From: Clostridium sp. | GTDB lineage: Bacteria; Bacillota_A; Clostridia; Lachnospirales; Lachnospiraceae | Direction: 5' to 3' | NCBI GenBank assembly: GCA_023666975.1 | Contig: JAMPAW010000054.1 | Coordinates: 1 to 21,207, forward strand | DNA: 21,207 nucleotides | Shown: positions 1 through 8,395 of the stretch, in pieces | How the letters are laid out: each line of letters starts with the position of its first letter | How positions within the stretch are numbered: position 1 is the stretch's first letter | The notes under the pieces: model-generated | Seen by the model: only the letters and a program-made list of their open reading frames with translations | What the model was told of the DNA's origin: nothing | The model's database searches: none | Program-made: the position numbers and the translations under genes

Positions 1-147
1 GACATTTTCTGGTTTTCGGACATCATTACATTGATTAAACCAAGCAGATATATTCCCATGGCAGAAAATGTAAGAAACGAGCCAGAGCACAGAAATTTAT
101 TTATCGAAACTTTGATAGCGATAAAAAATATTAAGCGATTGCCCTGA
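1..147 (+). CDS. C-terminal 48 codons of an unrecognised protein (partial)
   Basis: Frame 1 is open from the first base to a TGA at 145-147 and reads as a plausible protein tail: a hydrophobic start (DIFWFSDIITLIK), then a charged stretch (AENVRNEPEHRNLF) and a basic end (IKNIKRLP). The beginning lies outside the window, so no domain or family can be named. A promoter-like sequence follows shortly after the stop, which fits a gene boundary. A short open frame on the opposite strand (from an ATG at 59 running off the left edge) is possible but has no ribosome site in front of it and looks less like protein. Seen: open frame and stop. Inferred: that it is coding. Confidence 0.5.
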   Translation, partial: DIFWFSDIITLIKPSRYIPMAENVRNEPEHRNLFIETLIAIKNIKRLP

Positions 148-164
148 GAGGTTGTAATTGTCTC

Positions 165-193
165 TTTTCAAGTTCTCTTTTTTGTTGTATGAT
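165..193 (+). promoter_or_regulatory. Probable sigma-A promoter of the ung operon
   Basis: TTTTCA at 165-170 and TATGAT at 188-193 are separated by 17 bases. Transcription would begin near 200. That would leave almost no leader for a GTG start at 205 and so favours the ATG at 241 as the start of the first gene. Confidence 0.5.
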
Positions 194-240
194 AGAGGAT
201 AGCAGTGACAGGGCAATTTGTTGAATGTATAGGTGTACAG

Positions 241-654
241 ATGTTTTTCAATCGCACAAAGAACGTGAAGAAACAACAGGATAGGGAGAGGCGCAAAAAG
301 ATATATGACAGGGTATACGCACTTCATCAGCAGGCGGATTTTCTGTGCTATATCAATGATGCTTATCCGGAGAAGTATAATGGCGGTATTTATATCAAAT
401 TAGAAGGGGTTGTGGCGAAGGGAACGGGAGGTTTGGACGATACCTATCGCCTTTTTGACTGCAACGGGAGACAAAAGGCAGAGATTACGATGGAAGAGCT
501 GTATCTGGAAAATAATTCCGTGAAAGAGCTTCAGGGAGGGGATAAGAGAGTAGCTTTATACCCCAGGGAGCAGGAAGTGAATTATCAGGCAGGAGATATA
601 TTATGTAAACTAATTGCAATACAGGAGGATGAACATGCCACCGATAACAAATGA
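241..654 (+). CDS. Small uncharacterised protein, first gene of the ung operon
   Basis: About 137 residues from ATG 241, preceded by AGGTG 5 bases upstream. A GTG at 205 with AGAGGA before it would add 12 residues, but that ribosome site would lie at or outside the predicted transcript start. I do not recognise the family. The N-terminus is strongly basic (RTKNVKKQQDRERRKK), followed by a mixed domain with several beta-like stretches (GGIYIKLEGVVAKG, YRLFDCNGRQKAEI) and a last strand (GDILCKLIAIQE). There is no signal peptide or membrane segment. The 3' end overlaps the start of ung by 20 bp in another frame, so the two are probably translated together. A link to base-excision repair would be inference from position only. 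Confidence 0.72.
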   Translation: MFFNRTKNVKKQQDRERRKKIYDRVYALHQQADFLCYINDAYPEKYNGGIYIKLEGVVAKGTGGLDDTYRLFDCNGRQKAEITMEELYLENNSVKELQGGDKRVALYPREQEVNYQAGDILCKLIAIQEDEHATDNK

Positions 655-1312
655 CTGGGCGCCTGCATTAAAGCCCGAATACAGAAAAGAGTACTATAAG
701 AAGCTCTATGAAAAAGTAAACCAGGAGTACGGAAGCGGGAATACTATCTTTCCTGCTGCAGATGATATATTTAACGCATTTCATTTGACTCCGCTGGGGT
801 CCGTGAAGTGTGTCATTATCGGCCAGGACCCGTACCACGGGGTAAATCAGGCGCATGGACTCTGCTTCAGCGTAAAGCCGGAGGTGGAGATTCCGCCGTC
901 ACTGGTGAATATTTATAAAGAACTGCATGACGATTTGGGCTGTACTGTGCCCAACAACGGATATCTGGTGAAATGGGCCAGGCAGGGGGTGCTGCTGTTA
1001 AACAGTGTGCTGACGGTCCGGGCACATCAGGCAAATTCGCATCAGGGAATCGGCTGGGAACAGTTTACTGATGCAGTGATGGATATTTTAAATGAGCAGG
1101 ATCGTCCGATTGTATTCCTGCTTTGGGGAAAGCCTGCACAAAACAAGGCAGCACGGCTGAATAACCCGAATCACTTAATCTTGAAAGCACCGCATCCAAG
1201 TCCGTTATCGGCATATAGGGGGTTTTTTGGATGCAGGCATTTTAGCAGGGCAAATACATTTTTACAGGAGCATGGGGTAGAACCCATTGACTGGCAGATA
1301 GAAGATGTATGA
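635..1312 (+). CDS. ung: Uracil-DNA glycosylase, family 1
   Basis: Cleaves uracil from DNA to begin base-excision repair in the cytoplasm. The 225-residue length matches the family. The water-activating motif GQDPYHG lies at residues 63-69 with catalytic Asp65. Phe78 in LCFSV is the uracil-stacking residue. Asn123 sits in LLLNSVLTVR. The C-terminal HPSPLSAYRGFFGCRHF begins at His187 and forms the minor-groove loop. Start ATG 635 has AGGAGG at 623-628, 6 bases upstream; the frame is open further up to a TTG at 614, which has no such site. It overlaps the preceding gene by 20 bp and is followed after 27 bp by the CRP-like protein gene, so it is co-transcribed with both. Identification is secure. 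Confidence 0.97.
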   Translation: MPPITNDWAPALKPEYRKEYYKKLYEKVNQEYGSGNTIFPAADDIFNAFHLTPLGSVKCVIIGQDPYHGVNQAHGLCFSVKPEVEIPPSLVNIYKELHDDLGCTVPNNGYLVKWARQGVLLLNSVLTVRAHQANSHQGIGWEQFTDAVMDILNEQDRPIVFLLWGKPAQNKAARLNNPNHLILKAPHPSPLSAYRGFFGCRHFSRANTFLQEHGVEPIDWQIEDV

Positions 1313-1339
1313 TATGATTTTTGGAAAGGGGAAACAGAC

Positions 1340-3604
1340 ATGGAAATCATAAAAGTTCAACGGGACAGGATTATCGCAAAGAAAAATGACAAGGTAAAAT
1401 ATTGGTATCTGGTACAGGAAGGGGTAGTGGTACAGCGTTTCGGTTTTTCGGAAATTACGCTGGGAAGGAATGCCATTATCGGCATTTTGGAAAAGGATAT
1501 CTTTATGTGCGATTACGTGGCGGCAGAGGATACAGTATTAGCCGGATTTACCTGTGAAAATGAGAACGATTTGAAGAATATCCTCACTAACGGGCAGGAG
1601 AAAATCCGCAATATTTTTCTGCGGTCAGCCCTTGAGCAGCGGCATCAGCTGTTAAGCCTGTATTCAAATCTGTTTGCAAAGGCAAGCCAGTTTCATGCTT
1701 TTGTGGAGACTACCTACAATGACTATAAAACACTTTGCGCCAAATACAAAGTAGAAGAGCAGAGCTTCTCCAAGAAAGAGCATTTCAACCCGTTGGAAAT
1801 GCAGCATAGAGCAGAGGAATGGGAGGTCAATAACAGCAACAGCATTGTGAAGAGCTACTTGCAGGAATATCTGCAGTTAATGGAAAAGGACGACAGCATG
1901 ACCGTAGGCGTCATCATGGAGGCCGCAGCGCAGATGCGGCGTTTTACGCAGGGTATCGGAGAGATGGAATCCTATTTATCCTATAACAAGGATATATTGA
2001 TTGCCGAGGCGGGAAGTGATTTGTTTGAGCTGTTCTTTGATTTGGCGATTAAAATGTATGCCAAGAAATATGATATTGAACCGGTTACCAAGGAGATTAA
2101 CCTGATTATCAAGGCTGCCGGCAAATTAAACATATATAATCTGCGGACGCTGAGCAGAAGATTGAATGAATATAAGAATTATGAATTTGGCGGCGGCTCT
2201 GTGGACGGAATCAGCACTGCCCGTAAGGAAATTGATATCATGCAGGAGGACTGCCTTGGACATATTCTGGATTATGCGGGATACGGTGATGAGGAGGCAC
2301 AAAATCTGTGTACGATGATTGAGGGATACCGCGACCTGCCGGATATGACCTCCACGACCGGTGATGCGTATACGATGCGGAAGAAGATAACGGCGGTCTA
2401 TTACGATATCTATTATAAGGTATTTATCCGGGCGGTTAAAGATGAAAGTACGCTGACACCTATTCTGGAAATGTTTTTGAATTTTGGATTTATGGATGTC
2501 GCCTTTGTCGGGGAGGAAAATGCAAAGGCATTGTATGATTTGACAGCCCATTTGGATATCTGCCAGTCGGAGCGGATTTATACGATCTATCGCTGGCTGA
2601 AATGTATTTACAAGGGCAGAAAGGAGCCGTCGAAGAACGAATTTGACATGGACTATCCGGCATATCTTGCCGACCAGTGCAAAAATGGTAATCTGACGGC
2701 AGAACAGGTCAAGGAGGATCTGCAGGACAGAGAGAAGAAGGTTGAATTTGAAATCAGGAATATGTTTACTTCCGTCAATAAGATAACCTATGGAAAAATC
2801 AGTACGTTCTGCCCTATCCTCTGTAAGAGTGATTTGCTGAACACAATCGACAAAATGCTGGTGACGGCGGAGAAGCTGGAAAATGCACTCAACGAGATAA
2901 GAAAAGTCGATTATTCCGCATTTTACCGTGAGATTATGTTTTCTGATCCGGATAAGGGGATTAATGCGGAACACCTGATGAAAGAGGTTCTGCCGGATAT
3001 GATTCTGATGCCGAATGCGGGAACCAGAGTGACGATGTGGCAGGAGACGGCAAGCGTCAAAAGCGATACACCGGGAAGAATCATGTTCCCGATATTTACG
3101 GCACTGGATATGGACGATCTGATGCTGAGTGCTGTCGGCTGGTTCCGTTGGGAAATGTGCCGAAAGATACAGGGCGTGCACTGGAATGATGTGCGGGAAA
3201 AATCACTTACGGCAGAATATTGTACTTATCTTCAATTTTACCGCAAGAACCATGATTTATCCGCAGATGCCAAAGAGAAGCTAAAGAGCGATTTGGTCCG
3301 TGCAAAGAATAATTACCGCGAGGTATTTATGAAGGATTATATTAGCTGGATTAAGTTTGAATCAAAGGGAAGCTTCCGCTTGAATAAAGTGGCCAGGGAT
3401 ATTTTAGTCCGCTATTGTCCTTTTGCCAAATCCGTGCGCAGCGGCTTGAAGGCCAACCCTGTGTATCAGGCATCGATTTCCAAATTTGAAGTGGAAGCGG
3501 CCAAAAAGGTGCAGAGATTCAACAGTGTATATGAGAAATATAAAAAGGCAGGCGGAGAGATTACCGCAGATTTAAAAGAGAATTTATTGTATTACGAGAT
3601 GTGA
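1340..3604 (+). CDS. Large uncharacterised protein with N-terminal cyclic-nucleotide-binding-like (CRP-type) domain
   Basis: 754 residues from ATG 1340, preceded by GGAAAGGGG at a normal distance. Residues 1 to about 80 read like a cNMP-binding jelly roll: KVKYWYLVQEGVVVQRFG, then RNAIIGILEKDIFMCDYVAA (the place of the usual phosphate-binding cassette) and DTVLAGF. The cassette lacks a clear Gly-Glu...Arg pair, so binding of cAMP or cGMP is doubtful. The other roughly 650 residues are largely alpha-helical with many charged residues and no motif I recognise: no HTH, kinase, nuclease or membrane segment. It sits 27 bp after ung and 23 bp before a histidine phosphatase gene, so it is in the same operon. 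Role unknown; a cytoplasmic sensor or scaffold is only a guess. Confidence 0.85.
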   Translation: MEIIKVQRDRIIAKKNDKVKYWYLVQEGVVVQRFGFSEITLGRNAIIGILEKDIFMCDYVAAEDTVLAGFTCENENDLKNILTNGQEKIRNIFLRSALEQRHQLLSLYSNLFAKASQFHAFVETTYNDYKTLCAKYKVEEQSFSKKEHFNPLEMQHRAEEWEVNNSNSIVKSYLQEYLQLMEKDDSMTVGVIMEAAAQMRRFTQGIGEMESYLSYNKDILIAEAGSDLFELFFDLAIKMYAKKYDIEPVTKEINLIIKAAGKLNIYNLRTLSRRLNEYKNYEFGGGSVDGISTARKEIDIMQEDCLGHILDYAGYGDEEAQNLCTMIEGYRDLPDMTSTTGDAYTMRKKITAVYYDIYYKVFIRAVKDESTLTPILEMFLNFGFMDVAFVGEENAKALYDLTAHLDICQSERIYTIYRWLKCIYKGRKEPSKNEFDMDYPAYLADQCKNGNLTAEQVKEDLQDREKKVEFEIRNMFTSVNKITYGKISTFCPILCKSDLLNTIDKMLVTAEKLENALNEIRKVDYSAFYREIMFSDPDKGINAEHLMKEVLPDMILMPNAGTRVTMWQETASVKSDTPGRIMFPIFTALDMDDLMLSAVGWFRWEMCRKIQGVHWNDVREKSLTAEYCTYLQFYRKNHDLSADAKEKLKSDLVRAKNNYREVFMKDYISWIKFESKGSFRLNKVARDILVRYCPFAKSVRSGLKANPVYQASISKFEVEAAKKVQRFNSVYEKYKKAGGEITADLKENLLYYEM

Positions 3605-3627
3605 GAGTGGAAGAAGGGCTCATCGAT

Positions 3628-4242
3628 ATGGAAATCTATATTGTACGACATGGAGAAACCGTGTGGAATGCCAATAAGCTGTTGCAGGGAAGCACGGATA
3701 TTGAGCTGAGCGAGAACGGGCGGGCACTGGCCGGAGAGACCGGTGCCAATCTGGAGGCTGTGCATTTTGACAAAATATACAGTTCTCCGTTGATTCGTGC
3801 TTATGAGACGGCATGCCTGATTCGGGGGCATAGAAATATTCCGATTATCAGAGATGACCGGCTGCGGGAATTATGTTTTGGCGTTAACGAGGGCAAAAAT
3901 TTTTCCCAGCTGCTGAGTGATGAGAGTGATCCGTTTCACCATTTCTTTAAACGGCCGGAATTGTACCGTGCACCGGAAAATGGGGAAACACTGGAGCATA
4001 TTTGTGAGCGCGCCGCCGGATTTATGAAAGAGGTTGTGGAGCCTCAGGCCGGTGAGCTGGAACGCATGATGATTGTTGCCCATGGAGCAATAAACAAGGC
4101 GATTATGTGCCATGTTAAGCAGCATGGAATTGACCAATACTGGTCAGGAGGTCTGCAGAAAAACTGCAATGTGATCATTGTCAGGCTGGATGAAAACGGA
4201 TATCAGGTAATCGACGAGACAAAAATATTCTACTCACTTTGA
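3628..4242 (+). CDS. Histidine phosphatase family protein (phosphoglycerate-mutase-like)
   Basis: A 204-residue single-domain member of the histidine phosphatase superfamily. RHGET at residues 7-11 carries the phospho-accepting His8. SSPLIRAYETA holds the second conserved Arg. RELCFGVNEG is the acid-donor region, and IVAHGAI supplies the second catalytic His. Length and spacing fit small phosphatases such as CobC/PhoE-like or broad-specificity enzymes; the substrate cannot be told. Start ATG 3628 follows GAAGGG at 3613-3618; an in-frame GTG at 3601 overlaps the previous stop codon and has weaker support. The gene is the last of the ung operon, and its 3' end overlaps the convergent potCD gene by 9 bp. 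Confidence 0.93.
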   Translation: MEIYIVRHGETVWNANKLLQGSTDIELSENGRALAGETGANLEAVHFDKIYSSPLIRAYETACLIRGHRNIPIIRDDRLRELCFGVNEGKNFSQLLSDESDPFHHFFKRPELYRAPENGETLEHICERAAGFMKEVVEPQAGELERMMIVAHGAINKAIMCHVKQHGIDQYWSGGLQKNCNVIIVRLDENGYQVIDETKIFYSL

Positions 4243-6153
4243 TTTTATTTCTTTCCAAAAAGCGTTGTACATTTTTTCCGTTTCGCTGCCCAGATACCGG
4301 AAGGTTTCCAGCTGTTCATATTGGGACAAATCAGGAAAGGCGATTTCACTGTTGCGGATCGCTTCGTCTTCGATCAGCTTGCGTCCCTCGGTATTCGGTA
4401 TCGAATAGGTAATGTATTCAAAATTCATCAGGGCAATTTCCGGACGGCAGAGAAAATTGATAAATTTCTCTGCATTTTCCTTGTTCGGGGCGTTCTTTAA
4501 AATGCACCATGAGTCAATCCACACATTTGTCCCTTCTTTGGGGATAACATATTCCAAATCAGGATTTTCGTTTTGGGCATAAATCGCTTCACCGGAGTAG
4601 ATGACGCCGATAGCTGCCTCATTTCCAATCATTTTATCCCGTACCTGGTCAACGACGTATGCCTGAGTCAGTGGCTTTTGTTCAATCAGTGAGTCGCGTG
4701 CCTCAATTAATTCCTGTTCGTCCGAGGAATTCATCGAGTAACCAAGCCGTTTAAGCGCGACCATAAAGGCGTCCCTCACCGAATCCTGCATCAGTATGCT
4801 GTCGGCATAGCGTTCGTCCCAAAGCACATTCCAGGAATCAATGGGTTCCTCTACCATGGTTTTGTTGTAGAGGATACCGACCGTGCCGACACAATGAGGC
4901 ACACTGTATTTGTTTCCCGGATCAAATTCCGTGGACTGCTGCATAAAGTTCGGGTCGATATTCCGGATATTCGGAATGTTGTCGAAGTTGATTTCCGCCA
5001 GCAAATCCTTTTCGATCATTTTCTGAATCATATAATCGGAAGGGCATACGAGGTCATATTCTGCAGCCCCGGTCTCAATTTTGGGATACATCGTTTCGTT
5101 GGTTTCGTATTCGTCATAGATAACCTCAATTCCGGTCTCCTCGGTAAACATGTTGAGGATTTCCGGGTCCAGGTATTCTCCCCAGTTATAGACAATGACC
5201 TGATTGCCGTTTTCTTTGACTGAGATAATCTGCCGCCTTGTAACTAGCGTAACGACGGCAATCAGTGCGGCAGCGGCGACGAAAATAATCACCGGTGTTT
5301 TTTTGCTGCGGATGGGAATATCCTTACTGCTGCTGTCCTGTGCTTTTGTGCGCCGGAGCAGGGCGGCATTCCGTCTGGCGTTTTGACGTTCTTTCCATGC
5401 CGGCATTAGATTGGCTATCATCAGCAGAATGAATACGATCGCAAAGATGATTGTCGACAGTGCATACATTTCCGGTTTAATCCCCTTGCGGACTTCCGTA
5501 TAAATCTTGGTCGACAGTGTATCCACGCCTGCCCCTTTGGTGAAATGGGTAATGATAAAGTCGTCTACGGACATCGTAAATGCCATGAGAAATCCGGACA
5601 GCACGCCGGGAAGGATTTCGGGGAAAACGACTTTGAAAAAGGCATACACCGGCGAGGCGCCAAGGTCCAGTGCCGCTTCATAGGTGTTCGGATTGAGCTG
5701 CCTGAATTTGGGCATCACATTTAAAATCACATAGGGAATATTGAACGTGATATGTGCCAGAAGGATTGTCCCCATGCCAAAGCGCATACCGAAGCTGATA
5801 AACAGCAGCATAAGGGAGATTCCCGTGACAATATCGGCATTCAGCATCGGAATGTTGTTGATGCCGAGCAGTGCCGTGCGAAGCCGCACTTTCATGCCGC
5901 TTAACGCAATGCAGGTGACCGTGCCGATTACCGTGGCCGCCAGAGAAGATACGATTGCGATAAACAGTGTATTGTATAGCGCCTGCATGATCGATTCGTT
6001 CTGAAACAGTGCGGCATACCATTTGCCGGTAAATCCGTTCCAGTTGACTCTGGTGCGGCTGTCGTTTACCGAAAGCACCATTAAGATGACGATAGGGGCA
6101 TAGAGAAAGATAAATATAATTGCAATATAAAACCGTTCAAAAAATTTCTTCAT
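4234..6153 (-). CDS. potCD: Fused spermidine/putrescine ABC transporter permease PotC and substrate-binding protein PotD
   Basis: One 639-residue chain carrying two functions of the polyamine importer. Residues 1 to about 255 are the PotC permease with six membrane segments and the EAA loop (YEAALDLGASPVYAFFK, about 158-174), which docks on PotA. A basic cytoplasmic linker (about 255-285) leads to an extra membrane helix (about 287-306) that takes the rest outside. Residues about 318-639 are PotD-like: YNWGEY, ETNETMYPK, CPSDY and VWIDSW. Trp545 and Asp547 match the polyamine-contacting WxD of E. coli PotD. The start ATG shares one base with the potB stop (TAATG). No separate potD is present, so the fusion is probably the only binding protein. 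The chain replaces a lipoprotein anchor by a transmembrane tether. Confidence 0.93.
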   Translation of the reverse strand: MKKFFERFYIAIIFIFLYAPIVILMVLSVNDSRTRVNWNGFTGKWYAALFQNESIMQALYNTLFIAIVSSLAATVIGTVTCIALSGMKVRLRTALLGINNIPMLNADIVTGISLMLLFISFGMRFGMGTILLAHITFNIPYVILNVMPKFRQLNPNTYEAALDLGASPVYAFFKVVFPEILPGVLSGFLMAFTMSVDDFIITHFTKGAGVDTLSTKIYTEVRKGIKPEMYALSTIIFAIVFILLMIANLMPAWKERQNARRNAALLRRTKAQDSSSKDIPIRSKKTPVIIFVAAAALIAVVTLVTRRQIISVKENGNQVIVYNWGEYLDPEILNMFTEETGIEVIYDEYETNETMYPKIETGAAEYDLVCPSDYMIQKMIEKDLLAEINFDNIPNIRNIDPNFMQQSTEFDPGNKYSVPHCVGTVGILYNKTMVEEPIDSWNVLWDERYADSILMQDSVRDAFMVALKRLGYSMNSSDEQELIEARDSLIEQKPLTQAYVVDQVRDKMIGNEAAIGVIYSGEAIYAQNENPDLEYVIPKEGTNVWIDSWCILKNAPNKENAEKFINFLCRPEIALMNFEYITYSIPNTEGRKLIEDEAIRNSEIAFPDLSQYEQLETFRYLGSETEKMYNAFWKEIKSK

Positions 6154-6974
6154 TAGAATAGATTGCCCTCCCCGTCTTTATCGAATATAGCGGAGGCAGC
6201 CATGCTGATTATAATAAAGAGCATCATAACCAGGGAAAGCCCGCTTCCCAGATTCCAGTTGCCCGCCTGGGTAAATTCCTGTTCAATGACATTGCCGATT
6301 AGCAGGATTTTGCTGCCACCCAGTAAATTGGAGATGACAAAGGTGGTGAGTGCAGGAATAAATACCATGGTAATCCCGCTGATTACACCGGGCAGTGTCA
6401 GTGGAAAGATTACCTTGATAAACGTTTGAAAGCCGTTGGCTCCCAAATCCCTTGCCGCATTGATAATATCCTTATCCAGCTTTACCAAAGAATTGTAGAT
6501 CGGCAGTACCATGAAGGGAAGAAAATTGTAAACCATGCCCAGCACAATGGCATAGGGCGTATTAATGATATTCATGGCAGGCAGGTGAAAAAAGGATAAA
6601 ATGGAATTGATAACACCGTTTTTTTCCAACAGAGTCTGCCATGCCAGTGTCCGCAGCAAAAAATTCATCCACATCGGAAGAATAAAAATCAGAACAATAA
6701 AGCTGTTTTTATTGACACCCAGCCGTGACAAAATCATGGCCAGCGGGTATGCCAAAATCAGACAGATTACCGTGGCAGTCAGCGAGAGCAGGATAGACAG
6801 CCCTAGTGCCTTTAAGTGTTCTGCCTGAGTGACGGCACATATATTTTCCAAAGTCAGCTGGCCGGAAGCATCGACAAAGCCGTAATAAAAAATCATGAAC
6901 AGCGGAATCACGATGAAAATGACAGACCAGATTGTAAAGGGCATAGCGAGCCATTTTGTCTGTTTATTCTTCAA
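6153..6974 (-). CDS. potB: Spermidine/putrescine ABC transporter permease PotB
   Basis: Inner-membrane permease subunit of the polyamine importer, about 273 residues with six predicted membrane segments. It ends in a charged tail ([10 protein letters not shown]). The EAA loop [17 protein letters not shown] contacts PotA. Start choice: an ATG at 6992 is in frame, but AGGAGG (6984-6989 on the + strand) lies just after it and exactly 9 bases before a TTG at 6974. I prefer the TTG, giving an N-terminus of [16 protein letters not shown]; the ATG would add only six residues. The gene overlaps the end of potA by 11 bp (29 bp with the ATG) and the start of potCD by one base, so the three are translationally coupled. 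Confidence 0.92.
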   Translation of the reverse strand: MKNKQTKWLAMPFTIWSVIFIVIPLFMIFYYGFVDASGQLTLENICAVTQAEHLKALGLSILLSLTATVICLILAYPLAMILSRLGVNKNSFIVLIFILPMWMNFLLRTLAWQTLLEKNGVINSILSFFHLPAMNIINTPYAIVLGMVYNFLPFMVLPIYNSLVKLDKDIINAARDLGANGFQTFIKVIFPLTLPGVISGITMVFIPALTTFVISNLLGGSKILLIGNVIEQEFTQAGNWNLGSGLSLVMMLFIIISMAASAIFDKDGEGNLF

Positions 6975-8037
6975 TGTAAACTGCCTCCTCATCTTCGGAT
7001 TCCGGTTTGTTCATAATCTGGATATTAAAGGGGTCTACCGTTAATCCAACCTCTTCCCCAACCGGGTGCATGACTGTGGAATGTACCAGCCACTCAAAAC
7101 CGCCTGCCATAACTTCCATTTCATAGTGGACGCCTTTAAAAATAACGTGGGTGACTTTGCCGGAAATGGTTCCTTCTTCTGGTTTGCATAACACCACGTC
7201 TTCCGGACGGATTACGACGTCCACCGGCGTGTTATTGCCGAATCCTTCATCGACACACTGCCATTTGGTGTCCATAAAGGAAACCAGGCGGTCTTCAAGC
7301 ATCACGGCATCAATCAGGTTGCTGTCGCCGATAAAATCCGCAACAAAAGCATTCTGCGGCTCGTTATAAATGTCCTCAGGAGTGCCAATCTGCTGGATAT
7401 AACCCTGATTCATGACGACGATGGTATCGCTCATCGTAAGGGCTTCTTCCTGGTCGTGGGTGACGTAGATGAACGTTATTCCCAGCTCGTTTTTGAGACG
7501 GATTAGTTCGTATTGCATATCCTGACGCAGTTTCAAATCCAGAGCGCCTAAAGGCTCATCTAACAATAAGATTTTGGGTTCGTTTACTATGGCGCGGGCA
7601 ATGGCGATTCGCTGCTGCTGTCCGCCGCTTAGCGAGTCGGGATTGCGGTTTTCGTAACCGTCCAAATTCACCAGCTTCAGCGCATATTTAATCTTGTCTT
7701 CAATATATGCCCGGCTTTTGTTTTTCAGCTTCAGTCCGAAGGCGATATTTTCGGCAATGGTCATATGGGTAAAAAGTGCATATTTTTGAAATACGGTATT
7801 TAACTGACGTTTGTTTGGCGGCAGGGAAGTAATATCGCTGCCGTCAAACATGACCTTTCCGGTATCAGGCTGTTCAAACCCCCCGATAATCCGCAGCGTA
7901 GTTGTTTTTCCGCAGCCTGAAGGACCAAGCAGTGTCAAAAATTCATTTTCACGTATATATAAATTAAACTCATCGAGTACCAGATTATCATCATAGGATT
8001 TGGAGATGTCGACAAGGTCAATCAGCCGGTTTGCCAT
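6964..8037 (-). CDS. potA: Spermidine/putrescine ABC transporter ATP-binding protein PotA
   Basis: Cytoplasmic ATPase driving polyamine uptake, 357 residues. Walker A is GPSGCGKTT, the Q-loop region is [10 protein letters not shown], the signature is LSGGQQQR, Walker B is [12 protein letters not shown], and the H-loop is [10 protein letters not shown]. The C-terminal part (from about 270) is the TOBE-like regulatory domain, with [10 protein letters not shown] typical of PotA/MalK-type ATPases. Start ATG 8037 has AAGGAG 8 bases upstream; the frame extends to 8121 upstream but runs across the promoter, so the longer start is unlikely. First gene of potA-potB-potCD. No regulator gene is adjacent; the neighbouring divergent gene is a hybrid kinase. 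Confidence 0.96.
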   Translation of the reverse strand: MANRLIDLVDISKSYDDNLVLDEFNLYIRENEFLTLLGPSGCGKTTTLRIIGGFEQPDTGKVMFDGSDITSLPPNKRQLNTVFQKYALFTHMTIAENIAFGLKLKNKSRAYIEDKIKYALKLVNLDGYENRNPDSLSGGQQQRIAIARAIVNEPKILLLDEPLGALDLKLRQDMQYELIRLKNELGITFIYVTHDQEEALTMSDTIVVMNQGYIQQIGTPEDIYNEPQNAFVADFIGDSNLIDAVMLEDRLVSFMDTKWQCVDEGFGNNTPVDVVIRPEDVVLCKPEEGTISGKVTHVIFKGVHYEMEVMAGGFEWLVHSTVMHPVGEEVGLTVDPFNIQIMNKPESEDEEAVYIEE

Positions 8038-8080
8038 GAATGAAGCTCCTTCCGTATAAATAAGAATAGACAACAAGCCT

Positions 8081-8108
8081 ATTATACCGATTTTACTAGT
8101 GAAGTCAA
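8081..8108 (-). promoter_or_regulatory. Sigma-A promoter of potABCD
   Basis: On the - strand TTGACT (8108-8103) and TATAAT (8086-8081) are 16 bases apart, followed by a leader of about 35 bases to the potA ribosome site. The spacer contains the palindrome ACTAGT (8095-8100), which recurs at 8143-8148. An A/T tract lies just upstream of the -35 box. Confidence 0.8.
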
Positions 8109-8132
8109 GCGATTTACACAATTAAAAAAATA

Positions 8133-8307
8133 TGGTACAATTACTAGTACAGCGAAAATTAAGTTTTGGATAGTTTGACGCAGCATGATTGTTTCATATG
8201 CAAGGCGGAGGAATGAGGCGTAGCGGTGGCTACGTCGATTGACAACAACGCAGCAGATGAACAATCAGGCACGTCAAACTGCCAATTACTTAATATTCGT
8301 TGTACCA
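8133..8307. repeat. 175-bp imperfect palindromic element with inner hairpin (MITE/REP-like)
   Basis: The ends are exact 8-bp inverted copies: TGGTACAA (8133-8140) and TTGTACCA (8300-8307). The arms continue to pair along their length: AGTTTGACG (8172-8180) with CGTCAAACT (8272-8280), and GATTGTT (8187-8193) with AACAATC (8260-8266). A 12-base stretch, partly repeating GTACA, is extra in the left arm. The centre has its own hairpin, CGTAGC-GGTG-GCTACG (8219-8234), within a purine-rich GGCGGAGGAATGAGG segment. It encodes no transposase and only chance open frames. It fills most of the divergent gap between potA and the hybrid kinase gene. It resembles the dispersed intergenic repeats of Lachnospiraceae genomes as I recall them; that memory needs a search. 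No target-site duplication is evident. Confidence 0.75.
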
Positions 8308-8323
8308 GGATGATTCAGGTCTT

Positions 8324-8338
8324 AATCCGGCTCGGATT
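8324..8338. other. Short perfect hairpin before the hybrid kinase gene
   Basis: AATCCG (8324-8329) and CGGATT (8333-8338) pair around a 3-base loop, 57 bases before the kinase start. There is no T tract, so it is not a classic terminator; it could be an operator or a leader structure. I see no convincing promoter for the kinase between the palindromic element and its start. Confidence 0.4.
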
Positions 8339-8395
8339 GGTTTCCTGCCGGAAGGGTTGGACATCATACATTAACAGAAAAGAAGTTGTGTGATT

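Noticed and set aside
2126..3181. Long antisense open frame (351 codons) inside the CRP-like protein gene
   Set aside because: Composition is His/Arg/Ile-rich without domain features, and the + strand frame is the coherent protein; a shadow of codon bias.
8082..8264. 60-codon open frame on the - strand through the palindromic element
   Set aside because: It spans the potA promoter and the repeat, has no ribosome site, and owes its openness to the repeat sequence.
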